From Planctomycetota bacterium (GTDB taxonomy: Bacteria > Planctomycetota > PLA2 > JAEUHO01), in contig JANQJW010000079.1 of assembly GCA_028281445.1 (NCBI GenBank), positions 1 through 64,000 of the forward strand: a stretch of 64,000 nucleotides of DNA. The letters are read 5' to 3'. Of this stretch, positions 36,099-44,819 are shown piece by piece. Numbering within the stretch: the stretch's first letter is position 1; the number at the start of each line of letters is the position of its first letter. The notes under the pieces are model-generated. The model did no database searches. It saw nothing but the letters and a program-made list of their open reading frames with translations, and had not been told where the DNA came from. Position numbers and translations under genes: made by a program.

Positions 36099-36524
36099 AT
36101 GGAGCCCGAGATCCGCGTCGCACAGGAGCATGAGTTACCGGATGTGCGCCGCTGCTACGACCGCAACGAGTACCGTGGGCCGATCGAGGATGGCGACGTG
36201 GTGCTGGTTGCTGTCGCGGACGACGACGTGGTCGCAGCCGTGCGTCTGGTCGACAAGTACGACTGCCTGACGCTGCGCGGGATGTTCATGGACGCGCACT
36301 ACCGTCGGCAGGGGCTCGGCACGCGGATGCTCCACGCCTTCGCCGACCTGATCGGCGATCGCGCGTGCTGGCTCGTCTGCTACGCCGACCTGCCTGCGTT
36401 CTACGGACAGATCGGGTTCGAGCCGGTTGCCGACGAAGACGCGCCTGAGTACCTGCAGGAGCGCGCGGCCGCGTACCGCGAGGAGCACGGGCCGCAGGTG
36501 ATCATGCGGCGGCCGGGGCGGTAG
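36099..36524 (+). CDS. GNAT family N-acetyltransferase
   Basis: This 141-residue protein has the acetyl-CoA binding motif A MFMDAHYRRQGLGTRMLHAF (Q/RxxGxG/A as RRQGLG) and the final FYGQIGFEPV strand-helix typical of small GNAT enzymes. The substrate is not evident. It starts at ATG 36099, divergent from the lipid kinase with only 26 bp between, so the two share a promoter region. Confidence 0.92.
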   Translation: MEPEIRVAQEHELPDVRRCYDRNEYRGPIEDGDVVLVAVADDDVVAAVRLVDKYDCLTLRGMFMDAHYRRQGLGTRMLHAFADLIGDRACWLVCYADLPAFYGQIGFEPVADEDAPEYLQERAAAYREEHGPQVIMRRPGR

Positions 36525-36561
36525 GACCTGCGAGGGCCGATCATTCGCGCCTGCGGCGCTC

Positions 36562-36640
36562 AGGTCGCCCCTGCACCGCGGCGACCGCCGACGATCGCGG
36601 ACCCGCGTGCGCCGCCCAGGGATCGATGTAGGGGCAACCC
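36562..36640. repeat. inverted pair of degenerate GTAGGGGCGACC units
   Basis: AGGTCGCCCCTGCA (36562-36575) is nearly the reverse complement of TGTAGGGGCAACCC (36627-36640). Both resemble the half-palindrome found at 19112-19134 and 46063-46140. The pair lies between convergent genes. Confidence 0.55.
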
Positions 36641-36650
36641 GAGTCCCGAA

Positions 36651-36668
36651 GGGCCGAGTGGTCGGCCC
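36651..36668. terminator. perfect hairpin next to the squalene-cyclase-fold gene stop
   Basis: GGGCCGA (36651-36657) and TCGGCCC (36662-36668) form a 7-bp stem around GTGG, directly before the minus-strand stop at 36671. The gene opposite ends at 36524, so it may block read-through from both sides. No T run follows. Confidence 0.4.
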
Positions 36669-36670
36669 GC

Positions 36671-37978
36671 TCACTTGCCGGTGACGACCGCATCCGCCTT
36701 GGGCACCAGCGGCGGCGTGTTCTTCACCGTCGTGCGATCCAGCAGCAGGATGAGCGTGTAGATCGCGGTCACGTAGACACGCTGCTGCTCGACATAGCCG
36801 GACATCCGCATGCCGGGGAGCTTCTTCGTGTCGCACGTGACGCCGGGGGAGGTGTGCTTGCAGCAGCAGTTGAAGTTGCCGTCCTCCTGCTGGTGGTCGA
36901 GGATGCGGCGGAAGAAGATGCCGCGAAAGCGCTTCCAGGCCGCGTCGCCGCGCACGCGGCACGCCAGCGCGCTGTACTGGAGCGCCATGCTGGCGGACCC
37001 GTGGCCCTCCGACATCGCCTCGGGGTTCTTGTCGATGGCGGCGATCGCCTTCTCGACGACGGGATCGCCAGGCTTGGCGCCGGCACAGTGGAGCGCGAAC
37101 ACCGCACCGCCTGTGCGCGCGACCTCGATGTCGCCGCCCATCGCGCCCCCGCGCCCGCCGTGCTTCTGGCTCGGGTCGTAGGGGAACGTGCCGTCGCCGT
37201 TCTGGGTCTTGGCGAAGAACGCAGTTGCGCGGTCAGCGGCCTTCGACTTCTTGTTGCCCAAGATGCGGTGCGCTTGGCCGAGGCCCGCCAGCGCGCAATG
37301 GGAAGCGGCCAGCAGCGTGCCGGGATAGCCCTGCGAGCCGCCGCCCGGCTTGGGGATCTGGATGGGGGGGAGACCCATGCCCGGGCGCGAGGCGTCGTCG
37401 TGACCCCAGCCGCCGTCTTCCTGCTGCGAGGCTTCGAGCACGCGCACGATCGAGCGGAGCTCCTTCTTGGCCGCGCTCTTCTTCTTCCCGCGCGCGGCGG
37501 CTTCCGAGAAGAAGTGCGCGGCCTGCGACAGCGTCCACGTGTATTGCGCGGTGCGCATGCCCATGCGGTCCGGCATGCCCGGATGCAGGCCGCCGGGACG
37601 CTTCTTTTTCTCGGCCTTCTTGCGTTTCTTGTCGTCGCGCTCGTAGAGCCGGGCGACCTCCTCGGCATAGCGCGAGAGCTCGGCCCAGATGCGGTCGATC
37701 TGCTTCTTGCGGGACGGCAGCTTCTTGCCGTCCCCACGGTCCTCCGCGATGAGGTACGCCCAGCCCGCGACGCCCCAGGCGTAGTGCTTCCGCGGTGAGC
37801 CGCCGGCCTGCATCTTCCACAGCTCGTCGTCGAGGTAGGCGAAGGCCTTCTTGATCGCCTTGTCACGCTCCTTCGCCGTTACGTCCGCGGCGACTTGCGG
37901 CGTGGACTCGTCCTCCGCCGCAGCGGGGTGCTGCAGCATCCATGCGAGCAATGCGATTGCGAGACCCCACCTGCGCAT
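36671..37978 (-). CDS. secreted prenyltransferase/squalene-cyclase-fold repeat protein
   Basis: This 435-residue protein has a signal peptide (WGLAIALLAWMLQHPAAA). It has an alpha/alpha-toroid with QW-like motifs: QEDGGWGHDD (about 215), QNGDGTFPYD (about 270), and QQEDGNFNCCC (about 372). A Lys/Arg-rich insertion (ERDDKKRKKAEKKKRPGG) interrupts the first half. There is no DxDD acid motif of true cyclases, so a non-enzymatic or unknown role is likely. This is typical of secreted Planctomycetota proteins with this fold. The start is ATG 37978. Confidence 0.85.
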   Translation of the reverse strand: MRRWGLAIALLAWMLQHPAAAEDESTPQVAADVTAKERDKAIKKAFAYLDDELWKMQAGGSPRKHYAWGVAGWAYLIAEDRGDGKKLPSRKKQIDRIWAELSRYAEEVARLYERDDKKRKKAEKKKRPGGLHPGMPDRMGMRTAQYTWTLSQAAHFFSEAAARGKKKSAAKKELRSIVRVLEASQQEDGGWGHDDASRPGMGLPPIQIPKPGGGSQGYPGTLLAASHCALAGLGQAHRILGNKKSKAADRATAFFAKTQNGDGTFPYDPSQKHGGRGGAMGGDIEVARTGGAVFALHCAGAKPGDPVVEKAIAAIDKNPEAMSEGHGSASMALQYSALACRVRGDAAWKRFRGIFFRRILDHQQEDGNFNCCCKHTSPGVTCDTKKLPGMRMSGYVEQQRVYVTAIYTLILLLDRTTVKNTPPLVPKADAVVTGK

Positions 37979-38051
37979 GATTCGGATCGTACCTCCCCAG
38001 GGGTGCATGGCCGCCCGGTATGGTTGGGAACGTCGAACGGGAGCTGAACTC

Positions 38052-38612
38052 ATGCGCAAACCCCTCGGGCTGCCTCCGGGCAGCGTGCGCGCTCTGTTGC
38101 TGTTGGGGCTGGTGGCCCGCGCGGTGCTCGACCTGCGGGCGACGGGCAACATCGCGAACTGGTTGCTGGCCGCGATCGTCATGTCCGCGGCGGCCTACTT
38201 CAGCGGCCGTTCCGCCGCCAACAAGGGGACGCCCGGCGTGCCCGACGAGCCGGTGCGGCGAACGCACCCGTTGGGCCTGCCCGCGGGCACGGTGCGCACG
38301 TTGTTCCTGCTGGGCGCCGCCTACGGGGCCTGGCTGTTCTTCCAGGAGTGGCGCCCCGGCAAGGCGGACACGGCCGTGTTGTGGATCCTCGGTGCGTTCG
38401 GCGTCGGTGTCCTCGCGCGCTTCCTGCTGACACGCGCCCAGCGTCCGCCGGATGCCGGCACCCATTGGGTCTGGCACCTCCAGGCCCTGACCGTGCTGCT
38501 TGCGCTCGGCGGTCTCATCGCGATCGCGGCGACGGGGAAGAGCGCCGACGTGCCGGCGTGGGTCGAGCCTGTGCTCGCGGCAGGCAGCGTCTACTACTTC
38601 GCGACGCGCTGA
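38052..38612 (+). CDS. small membrane protein with duplicated PLGLPxGxVR motif
   Basis: This 186-residue protein has about five transmembrane segments. The motif PLGLPPGSVRALLLLGLVARAVL at the N-terminus recurs near residue 76 as PLGLPAGTVRTLFLLGAAYGAWL, each entering a membrane helix. The two halves therefore look like an internal duplication. No catalytic motif. The start ATG 38052 makes the first motif begin at residue 4. It is divergent from the squalene-cyclase-fold gene by 73 bp. Confidence 0.8.
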   Translation: MRKPLGLPPGSVRALLLLGLVARAVLDLRATGNIANWLLAAIVMSAAAYFSGRSAANKGTPGVPDEPVRRTHPLGLPAGTVRTLFLLGAAYGAWLFFQEWRPGKADTAVLWILGAFGVGVLARFLLTRAQRPPDAGTHWVWHLQALTVLLALGGLIAIAATGKSADVPAWVEPVLAAGSVYYFATR

Positions 38613-38636
38613 CCCTTCGACAGGCTCAGGACCTTG
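38611..38636. repeat. CCTGAGCCTGTCGAAGG-type dispersed element
   Basis: The plus strand reads GACCCTTCGACAGGCTCAGG followed by ACCTTG. On the minus strand this is the familiar GTCCTGAGCCTGTCGAAGGG short repeat that I know from many bacterial genomes. It lies between two convergent genes and supplies the stop codon of the amino-acid dehydrogenase. Confidence 0.6.
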
Positions 38637-39588
38637 CGGCCGCGAGCCGTTCGTCGGCTTCGCTGCGAGCGACGTGCAGCGGCGTGCGGCTTTCGTACCG
38701 CGCGCGCTCCACCACGTTGCGCACGCGCTCGCCCATGGACTCGATCCGCGCGTCGGCCTGGTCCGCCTCGCCCAGGGCTGCGGATCCGCCGGCGATCACG
38801 GCGCCCGCATTGGCGAGGAAGTCCGGCACGTACACGATGCCGCGCTCGTCCAGCACGTCCGCGACGTCGTCGTCGGTCAACGGGTTGTTGGCGCCCCCGC
38901 ACACGACGCGACACCGCAATCGCGCGACGCGCGCTTCGTCCAGCACGCCACCGGCAGCGCACGGTGCGAAGACGTCGCACCGCACGTCGTAGATCGCATC
39001 GGGAGCCACCGTCTCGAACTCGTCGCTCGGCTCGAGGTCGGACGCGATCACGCGTACGCCGTCGGCTGCGAGCATGCGGGCGAGCGGCATTCCCACCGCG
39101 CCCAGGCCCTGCACCGCGACGGTGCGCGGCTCGATGATCGCCTGCATCGCGACGCGGACTCCGCGCGCCGTCGCCTCGCCGAGGCCCACCGTGCACGCCA
39201 AGTGCTGCGTGTGCTTGCGGAGGTTCGCTTCGTCCTCGGCCGTGAAGCCCATGTCGGGGCCACAGTGGTAGCGGCCGCCGAGCGACTCGATGAAGGCGCC
39301 CAGGGCCTGAACGGCGGCCGCACGGTCCGCTGGGGGGGCCACGAGAACCGTCTTCGCCCCGCCCGCCCCGAGGCCCGCCATCACGACCTTGCGGGACATG
39401 GCGCGGGCCAGGCCCAGGGCATCGTCCAGGGCCGCTTGTTCGCTCTCGTAGGGGCGAATTCGGATGCCTCCGAAGGCCCTGCCTTGGATCAGGGCATGCA
39501 GGGCCACGAAGGCCACGGTGTCCCCGCAAGGGATCCGATGGACCTCGTCGAACCCGGGGCAGTCGATTCGGCTCACGGCCCAGAACAT
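38626..39588 (-). CDS. Glu/Leu/Phe/Val dehydrogenase family protein
   Basis: This 320-residue enzyme should oxidatively deaminate a branched-chain or other amino acid with NAD. The N-terminal substrate domain has IRPYESEQAALDDALGLARAMSRKVVMAGLGAGGAKTVL with both conserved lysines. The NAD domain has VAVQGLGAVGMPLARML and an acidic residue after strand 2 (VIASDLEPS). CGGANNPLT and VYVPDFLANAGAVI follow. It most resembles leucine dehydrogenase but is shorter by 30-40 residues. The end of the gene is formed by a dispersed repeat. The start ATG 39588 leaves 40 bp to the divergent cytochrome gene. Confidence 0.9.
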   Translation of the reverse strand: MFWAVSRIDCPGFDEVHRIPCGDTVAFVALHALIQGRAFGGIRIRPYESEQAALDDALGLARAMSRKVVMAGLGAGGAKTVLVAPPADRAAAVQALGAFIESLGGRYHCGPDMGFTAEDEANLRKHTQHLACTVGLGEATARGVRVAMQAIIEPRTVAVQGLGAVGMPLARMLAADGVRVIASDLEPSDEFETVAPDAIYDVRCDVFAPCAAGGVLDEARVARLRCRVVCGGANNPLTDDDVADVLDERGIVYVPDFLANAGAVIAGGSAALGEADQADARIESMGERVRNVVERARYESRTPLHVARSEADERLAAARS

Positions 39589-39628
39589 AGGGGGAATGCG
39601 GCGGCTCGCCCGGCGTTCCTCCGACGAC

Positions 39629-42199
39629 ATGGCCTCCATCCTGACCCCCCGCACGCGGCTGCTCGTCCGGCTCCTCGTGGGCGGGGCCGTGGTCCTGGGG
39701 GGCACGGGGGCCTTCCTTCTCGGCAGCGACGGCTCCAGCGCCGCCGCCGCCGTCGCGCTGACGGTCCACATCGCGGCCGGCGTCCTCCTCATTCCGGTGT
39801 TGCTCGCCTTCGCGTTGCCACACGCCTACGCGGTACGGCGCTTGTCGCCCAAGATCCGCTTCACAGGGTTCATCGTGCTGTCGGTTGCTCTCACGGTGTC
39901 CGTCACGGGTGTCGTGCCGCTGTTCGGCGAGGCGGCAACGCCGGAACCCCTGCGCCTCACGCACGTGCTCACGGGCTTCGTGATGATCCTGCTCTACGCG
40001 GGGCACCGAAGCCGGGGCCGGAACCCGATGCCGCTGCGCCGGTTCGCGCGTGGGGTCGGCATGCTGTTGATGATGGGCATCCTGCTCGACCTGTGGGAGC
40101 GAGGCGATGTGCAAGGGCCGACGGCGCAGGCCCAGGTCTCGCTCGCCCCGGCGGAAACGCGAACCGTGCACGGCGGCTACGCCGACATCGACGCGATCGA
40201 CGACTCCGCGACGTGCGCCGACTGCCATCCCGTGATCACGGACGAGTGGAGCCGGAGCGCGCACCGCCACGCCTCCATGACGAATCCCTTCTACAAGGGC
40301 ACCATCCAGCAGATGCGCGAGCGCTATCCGCTCGAGAGCACGCAGTGGTGCGCCGGGTGCCATGATCCCGCCCTGCTTCTCACCGGCAAGATGGACGACC
40401 CGGACCTCGACTTCGAAGGACGCGAGGCGCAGGTCGGCCTGAGCTGCGTCGCGTGCCACGCCATCGAGGTTCGCGGGCACGAGGGCAATGGCGCCTACGA
40501 CTTCCTCCAGCGTCGCACGTACGCCTGGGAGCACCATGCCGACGAACGCGTTCGCAAGGCGCACGGCGTCCTCCTCCGCTTCAAGCCCGAGGCCCACGTG
40601 GCGAGCCTTAGCCCCAAGGGCATCGACTCGAGCGAGTTCTGCGCCACGTGCCACAAGGCCGAGGTGCCGCCGGAGATCAACAACTGGCACTGGCTGCGCG
40701 CGCAGAGCGAGTACGACGCATGGCACGCGAGCGGCGTGTCCATGAACAACTCACGCTCGTTCTATCACCCGCCGGCCGCGCGCAACTGCCAGGACTGTCA
40801 CATGCACAAGGTCGTGGATCACCGCGACCCGACGGCCGACGCGAACGGCATGGTGAAGAGCCACATGTTCGCCGCTGCGAACACCGCGCTGCCGTATCTG
40901 CGCGGCGACACCGAGATGATCGAGCGCATCACGGACTTCCTGCGCACCGCGTGTCGCATCGACGTGACCGCACTCGAGATCCCCCAGTCCGACGGCAGCG
41001 CCGACCCCGTGCTCCTCGCAGCGGGGGAGACCACGGTGCTGAAGCCCGGTGCCGAGGTCGAGGCACATGTCGTCGTGCGCACCCTGGGCGTGGGGCACCG
41101 CTTCCCCGGCGGCACGATCGACTCGAACGAGGTCTGGGTCGAGTTCACGGCCCGCATGGGCGACGATGAGCCCTTCTATCGCTCGGGCGCGATCGACGCC
41201 GAGACAGGCATCGTCGACGAGACCGCGGAGTTCTACCGGGCCTACGCCATGGACAAGAATGGCAAGCGCGTCGTCAACCGCCTCGGCCCTGACATCCGCA
41301 CGCGGGTGTACGCCAAGACGATCCCGCCGGGGGCCGCCGACGTAGTCCGCTACCGCTTCCGGGTCCCCGAGGGCGTTCAAGGCCCGCTGCGGCTCACGGC
41401 GCGCCTGCGCTATCGCAAGTTCATGCGCCAATACGTGGACGCGCTCTTCCCGGACAGCAAGATCCTGAAGCACATCGGGATGGACGGGAAGATGCACGAC
41501 GTCGACCTGGAGAAGCTGCCCGTGGTCGACATGACGGAGACGGAGCTGGCGTTCTCCGTCGGTGAGACGACCAAGCCCGCACAGATCGATGAGCCGTACC
41601 TCCGCGTCAACGACCTCGGCATCGGCTATCTGCTTCAGAAGGACTTCGTACGCGCCGAGCGCGCCTTCCGGCGGGTCACCGAGCTCGAACAGGACTACGC
41701 CGACGGCTGGGTGAACCTCGCGCGCGTGCTCTTCGAGCGCCGGAAGTTCGGTGAGGTCAAGCACGCGCTGAAGAACGCTCTGATACTCAAGCCCGGCTTC
41801 CCCAAAGCGATCTACTTCCAGGGCGAAGCGGCACGCGCCGAGCTGCGCTTCGAGGACGCCGCACGGGCCTACCGCGAGGTGCTGCGGACGTTCCCGGAGG
41901 ACCGCGTGGTCCTGAAGCGTCTCGCGCTCGTCCTCTCCGAGGACCTCGAGCGGCCGAAGGAAGCGCTGCCCGTGATCGAGCGGTCCCTCGTCATCGACAA
42001 GGCCGACCCCGAGGTGTGGTTCATCGCGATCACGGCGTACAAGCAGCTGGGCGACGCCGAGAAGCTCGAAGAGGCACAGGAGAAGTACCGCTTCTACCGG
42101 CGCGACGACACCGAGTGGCAGCGCCGCGGCATGTACCTGAACGCCGACCCGAACCTCGACCGGCTGGCGGAACCGATCCACATCCACCGCCAGAAGTAG
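39629..42199 (+). CDS. membrane multiheme cytochrome c (five CxxCH) with C-terminal TPR
   Basis: This protein of about 856 residues has four N-terminal transmembrane helices with conserved His (VHIAAGVLLIPVLLAFALPH, THVLTGFVMILLYAGHR), suggesting b-heme binding. The heme domain has five CxxCH sites: CADCH, CAGCH, CVACH, CATCH and CQDCH at about residues 196, 241, 273, 338 and 387. It resembles cytochrome c554-like proteins. A beta domain follows (about 440-640: VVVRTLGVGHRFPGG). TPR units end it (about 660-840: DFVRAERAFRRVTELEQDYADGWVNLARVL). Electron transfer between membrane quinol and periplasmic partners is likely. The start could also be ATG 39596. Confidence 0.92.
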   Translation: MASILTPRTRLLVRLLVGGAVVLGGTGAFLLGSDGSSAAAAVALTVHIAAGVLLIPVLLAFALPHAYAVRRLSPKIRFTGFIVLSVALTVSVTGVVPLFGEAATPEPLRLTHVLTGFVMILLYAGHRSRGRNPMPLRRFARGVGMLLMMGILLDLWERGDVQGPTAQAQVSLAPAETRTVHGGYADIDAIDDSATCADCHPVITDEWSRSAHRHASMTNPFYKGTIQQMRERYPLESTQWCAGCHDPALLLTGKMDDPDLDFEGREAQVGLSCVACHAIEVRGHEGNGAYDFLQRRTYAWEHHADERVRKAHGVLLRFKPEAHVASLSPKGIDSSEFCATCHKAEVPPEINNWHWLRAQSEYDAWHASGVSMNNSRSFYHPPAARNCQDCHMHKVVDHRDPTADANGMVKSHMFAAANTALPYLRGDTEMIERITDFLRTACRIDVTALEIPQSDGSADPVLLAAGETTVLKPGAEVEAHVVVRTLGVGHRFPGGTIDSNEVWVEFTARMGDDEPFYRSGAIDAETGIVDETAEFYRAYAMDKNGKRVVNRLGPDIRTRVYAKTIPPGAADVVRYRFRVPEGVQGPLRLTARLRYRKFMRQYVDALFPDSKILKHIGMDGKMHDVDLEKLPVVDMTETELAFSVGETTKPAQIDEPYLRVNDLGIGYLLQKDFVRAERAFRRVTELEQDYADGWVNLARVLFERRKFGEVKHALKNALILKPGFPKAIYFQGEAARAELRFEDAARAYREVLRTFPEDRVVLKRLALVLSEDLERPKEALPVIERSLVIDKADPEVWFIAITAYKQLGDAEKLEEAQEKYRFYRRDDTEWQRRGMYLNADPNLDRLAEPIHIHRQK

Positions 42200-42254
42200 A
42201 GAGCCCGGCTCACATTGCATGCTGTATCCTGCCGCGTCCAGCGGGAGGACCACC

Positions 42255-42638
42255 GTGAGCGAAGTCGTCAAGCCCAGCGTCGGGAGCATCGTCTGGTGCG
42301 ACCTGACGCTCGAGGAAGCCGAGAACGTGCGGGACTTCTACGCCGGCGTCGTCGGCTGGAAGATCAACGACCACGACATGGGCGAGTACGCCGACTACGA
42401 GATGATCGCACCCGGATCCGGCGAAGCGGTCGCCGGCATCTGTCATGCGCGCGGAACCAACAAGAACCTCCCGCGCGAGTGGCTCGTGTATGTCCAGGTC
42501 GAAGACGTCGAGACCAGCGCGGCGCGGTGTCTCGAGCTCGGTGGACGCGTCCTGAACGGGCCTCGCAAGATGGGCGACAAGGACTTCTGCGTGATCGAGG
42601 ATCCCGAGGGAGCCGTCCTCGCGTTGATCTCCGGCTGA
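42255..42638 (+). CDS. VOC (glyoxalase/bleomycin-resistance-like) family protein
   Basis: This 127-residue protein has the single betaalphabeta-betabetabeta modules of VOC proteins: VWCDLTLEEAENVRDFYAGVVGWKI, then a hydrophobic core YADYEMIAPGSGEAVAGICHARG, then VYVQVEDVETSAARCLELGGRVL and FCVIEDPEGAVLALI. It looks like the CFP32/PhnB-like type of small enzyme without assigned substrate. The GTG start at 42255 follows GGGAGG at good spacing. It is the first of a tightly spaced plus-strand run with queA and queG. Confidence 0.88.
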   Translation: MSEVVKPSVGSIVWCDLTLEEAENVRDFYAGVVGWKINDHDMGEYADYEMIAPGSGEAVAGICHARGTNKNLPREWLVYVQVEDVETSAARCLELGGRVLNGPRKMGDKDFCVIEDPEGAVLALISG

Positions 42639-42653
42639 CCGGACCCGCGCACC

Positions 42654-43676
42654 GTGCGCATCGACGACCTGGACTACGACCTGCCGCCCGAGCGCATTGC
42701 GCAGGAGCCCGCCGCGCAGCGCGAAGACGCCCGGCTGCTCGTGTTGGATCGCGAGACCGGCGCGATCCAGCACCGCGGCATCCGCGATCTGCCCGAGCTC
42801 CTGCGCGAACACGACCTGCTCGTCGCCAACGACACCCGTGTGCTGCCCGCGCGCCTGCACGCCACGCGCTACACGGGGGGACGCGTCGAGCTGCTGCTGC
42901 TCGAACCCGATCCGCGGGATCCCCACGCATGGCACGCCCTGACGCGCGCGGGGGGAACCCTGCGGTCCGGCGAGGCCCTCAAGGTCGGAGACGATCTCGG
43001 GGTGCGACTCCTCGCCAATCTGGGTGGCGGTCGCTGGCGTGTGGCCGGCATCGAGTCCGACATCCCCACGGTGATGGCGCGCTGCGGACAGATGCCCCTG
43101 CCGCCCTACATCCGGCGCGAGGCGGACGATGCGCGGGAGTCGCTGGACCGCAAGCGCTACCAGACCATCTATGCGCGCAACGAAGGCGCAGTGGCCGCGC
43201 CTACGGCCGGGCTGCACTTGACGCCTGACCTGCTTCGGGCGCTGGAAGAGCGCGGCGTCGGCTATTCGTTCCTGACGCTGCATGTCGGCCTGGGGACCTT
43301 CGAGCCGGTGCGCACCGAGCGACTCGAAGACCACGACATGCACGAGGAGCGATTCACGATTCCCCCGGCGACGCACGACGCGATCCATGGCGCGAAGCGA
43401 ACGGACGGGCGCGTCGTGGCGGTCGGCACGACGACGGTACGCGCGCTGGAAGCAGCGGCACTCGGCGACTTCGGCCGCACGAAGCTGCTGATCCAACCCG
43501 GCTTCGAGTTCCGCGTCGTCGACGCGATGCTGACGAACTTCCACCTGCCGGGGTCGACACTCATCGCGCTGGTGGCCGCGTTCGCCGGGCTCGAGCCCGT
43601 GCTGGCGGCCTATCGCGAGGCGGTCGGCGAGGGGTATCGCTTCTACTCGTACGGCGATGCGATGCTCCTGATCTAG
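42654..43676 (+). CDS. queA: S-adenosylmethionine:tRNA ribosyltransferase-isomerase
   Basis: QueA transfers the ribosyl part of SAM to 7-aminomethyl-7-deazaguanine in tRNA to give epoxyqueuosine. The 340 residues match the family length and its signatures. These are the N-terminal DLPPERIAQEPAAQREDARLLVLDR, VANDTRVLPARL, MPLPPYIRR, RYQTIYARNEGAVAAPTAGLHLT, LHVGLGTFEPVR, and the end VVDAMLTNFHLPGSTLIALVAAFAG. The start is GTG 42654. The queG gene begins 9 bases after its stop, so both steps of the late queuosine pathway are together. Confidence 0.96.
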   Translation: MRIDDLDYDLPPERIAQEPAAQREDARLLVLDRETGAIQHRGIRDLPELLREHDLLVANDTRVLPARLHATRYTGGRVELLLLEPDPRDPHAWHALTRAGGTLRSGEALKVGDDLGVRLLANLGGGRWRVAGIESDIPTVMARCGQMPLPPYIRREADDARESLDRKRYQTIYARNEGAVAAPTAGLHLTPDLLRALEERGVGYSFLTLHVGLGTFEPVRTERLEDHDMHEERFTIPPATHDAIHGAKRTDGRVVAVGTTTVRALEAAALGDFGRTKLLIQPGFEFRVVDAMLTNFHLPGSTLIALVAAFAGLEPVLAAYREAVGEGYRFYSYGDAMLLI

Positions 43677-43685
43677 GATCCGATC

Positions 43686-44819
43686 GTGAGCGACCGGTTG
43701 ACGATCGTCCGAGACACCGCCGCCGCGCACGGCTTCGAGGTCGTCGGCGTGACGAGCGCGGACCCGCTGCAGGACGCGCTGAAGGCCCTGGAGGGCTGGA
43801 GTGACGCAGGCCACGCGGCGGAGTTGGGCTACATGACGCGCAATCCGCCGGAGCGCGCCGATCCGCGCACGCTGCTCAAGACCGTGCGGTCGTTGATCAG
43901 CGTGGCCGTGAACTACTGGACCCCCGCGCCCGCGTTCGAGCACGAGAACCGCTACGGCCGTGTCGCGCGTTACGCCTGGGGCCGCGACTACCACGACATC
44001 GTCCTGCCGAAGCTCGACGCCCTGGGCGCGGACCTCGCTAAGCAGCTCGGCAGCAGCGGCAAGGTGCGCACGGCCTGCGACTACTCGCCACTTCTGGAGC
44101 GCGCGGCGGCCGTGCGCGCAGGGCTCGGGTTCTTCGGGAAGAACACATGCCTGCTCATGCCACGGCGGGGATCGTGGTACTTCCTCGGCGAGATCCTGTT
44201 GGACGTGGAACTGCCCGGTACCGAGCCGGAAGAGACGGATCACTGCGGGACGTGCATGGACTGCGTCGTGGCCTGCCCGACGGACGCGTTCGTCGAGCCC
44301 TTCGTCCTGGATGCACGCAAGTGCATCTCGTATCTCACGATCGAGCACCGCGGCATCATCGCGAGCGAGCTACGCGAAGCGATGGGGGCGTGGGTCTTCG
44401 GCTGCGACGACTGCCAGGACGTGTGCCCGTTCAATCGCTTCGCTGAGCCCTCGGTCTGGCCCGAGCTCGGTCCGGATGCCGGCGTCGGGCAGCGGTTGGA
44501 TCTGGTCGAGTCGCTCGGGATTGCCGACGAGGAGACGTTCGAGGCGCGCTTCGCCGCCACGCCGCTCTCGCGGCCGGGACGCGCGGGGCTGTTGCGCAAT
44601 GCCTCCATCGCCGCGCGCAACGTGGGCGCACTCGAAGCCGTTCCAGCACTGGAGGTGTGCTGTCGCGATGCGGAGCCGGTGATTCGCGGTCATGCGCTCT
44701 GGGCGCTGGCCGGGCTTGACGCGGCGCGCGCGCGGCGGATCGCGGAGGACCTGGTGGGCCGCGACGCGAGCGCGTTCGTCCAGTTCGAGGCCGAGCAGAT
44801 CCTGGACGGGATCGTCTAG
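43686..44819 (+). CDS. queG: epoxyqueuosine reductase
   Basis: QueG reduces epoxyqueuosine to queuosine in tRNA using cobalamin and two [4Fe-4S] clusters. The 377-residue protein has the early RYAWGRDYHD and ACDYSPLLERAAAVRAGLGFFGKNTCLL blocks. It has two ferredoxin-like cysteine motifs, CGTCMDCVVACPTDAF and CDDCQDVCPFN. Its C-terminal part has a HEAT-like tail with ARNVGALEAVPALE. Everything needed is present. It starts at GTG 43686 and is followed at once by the ATG of the glycosyltransferase (TAG then ATG), so the genes form one transcription unit. Confidence 0.96.
   Translation: MSDRLTIVRDTAAAHGFEVVGVTSADPLQDALKALEGWSDAGHAAELGYMTRNPPERADPRTLLKTVRSLISVAVNYWTPAPAFEHENRYGRVARYAWGRDYHDIVLPKLDALGADLAKQLGSSGKVRTACDYSPLLERAAAVRAGLGFFGKNTCLLMPRRGSWYFLGEILLDVELPGTEPEETDHCGTCMDCVVACPTDAFVEPFVLDARKCISYLTIEHRGIIASELREAMGAWVFGCDDCQDVCPFNRFAEPSVWPELGPDAGVGQRLDLVESLGIADEETFEARFAATPLSRPGRAGLLRNASIAARNVGALEAVPALEVCCRDAEPVIRGHALWALAGLDAARARRIAEDLVGRDASAFVQFEAEQILDGIV

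Noticed and set aside
38626..39588. True leucine dehydrogenase symbol for the amino-acid dehydrogenase
   Set aside because: The family is clear but the chain is short and substrate residues cannot settle leucine versus other amino acids, so no symbol is given.
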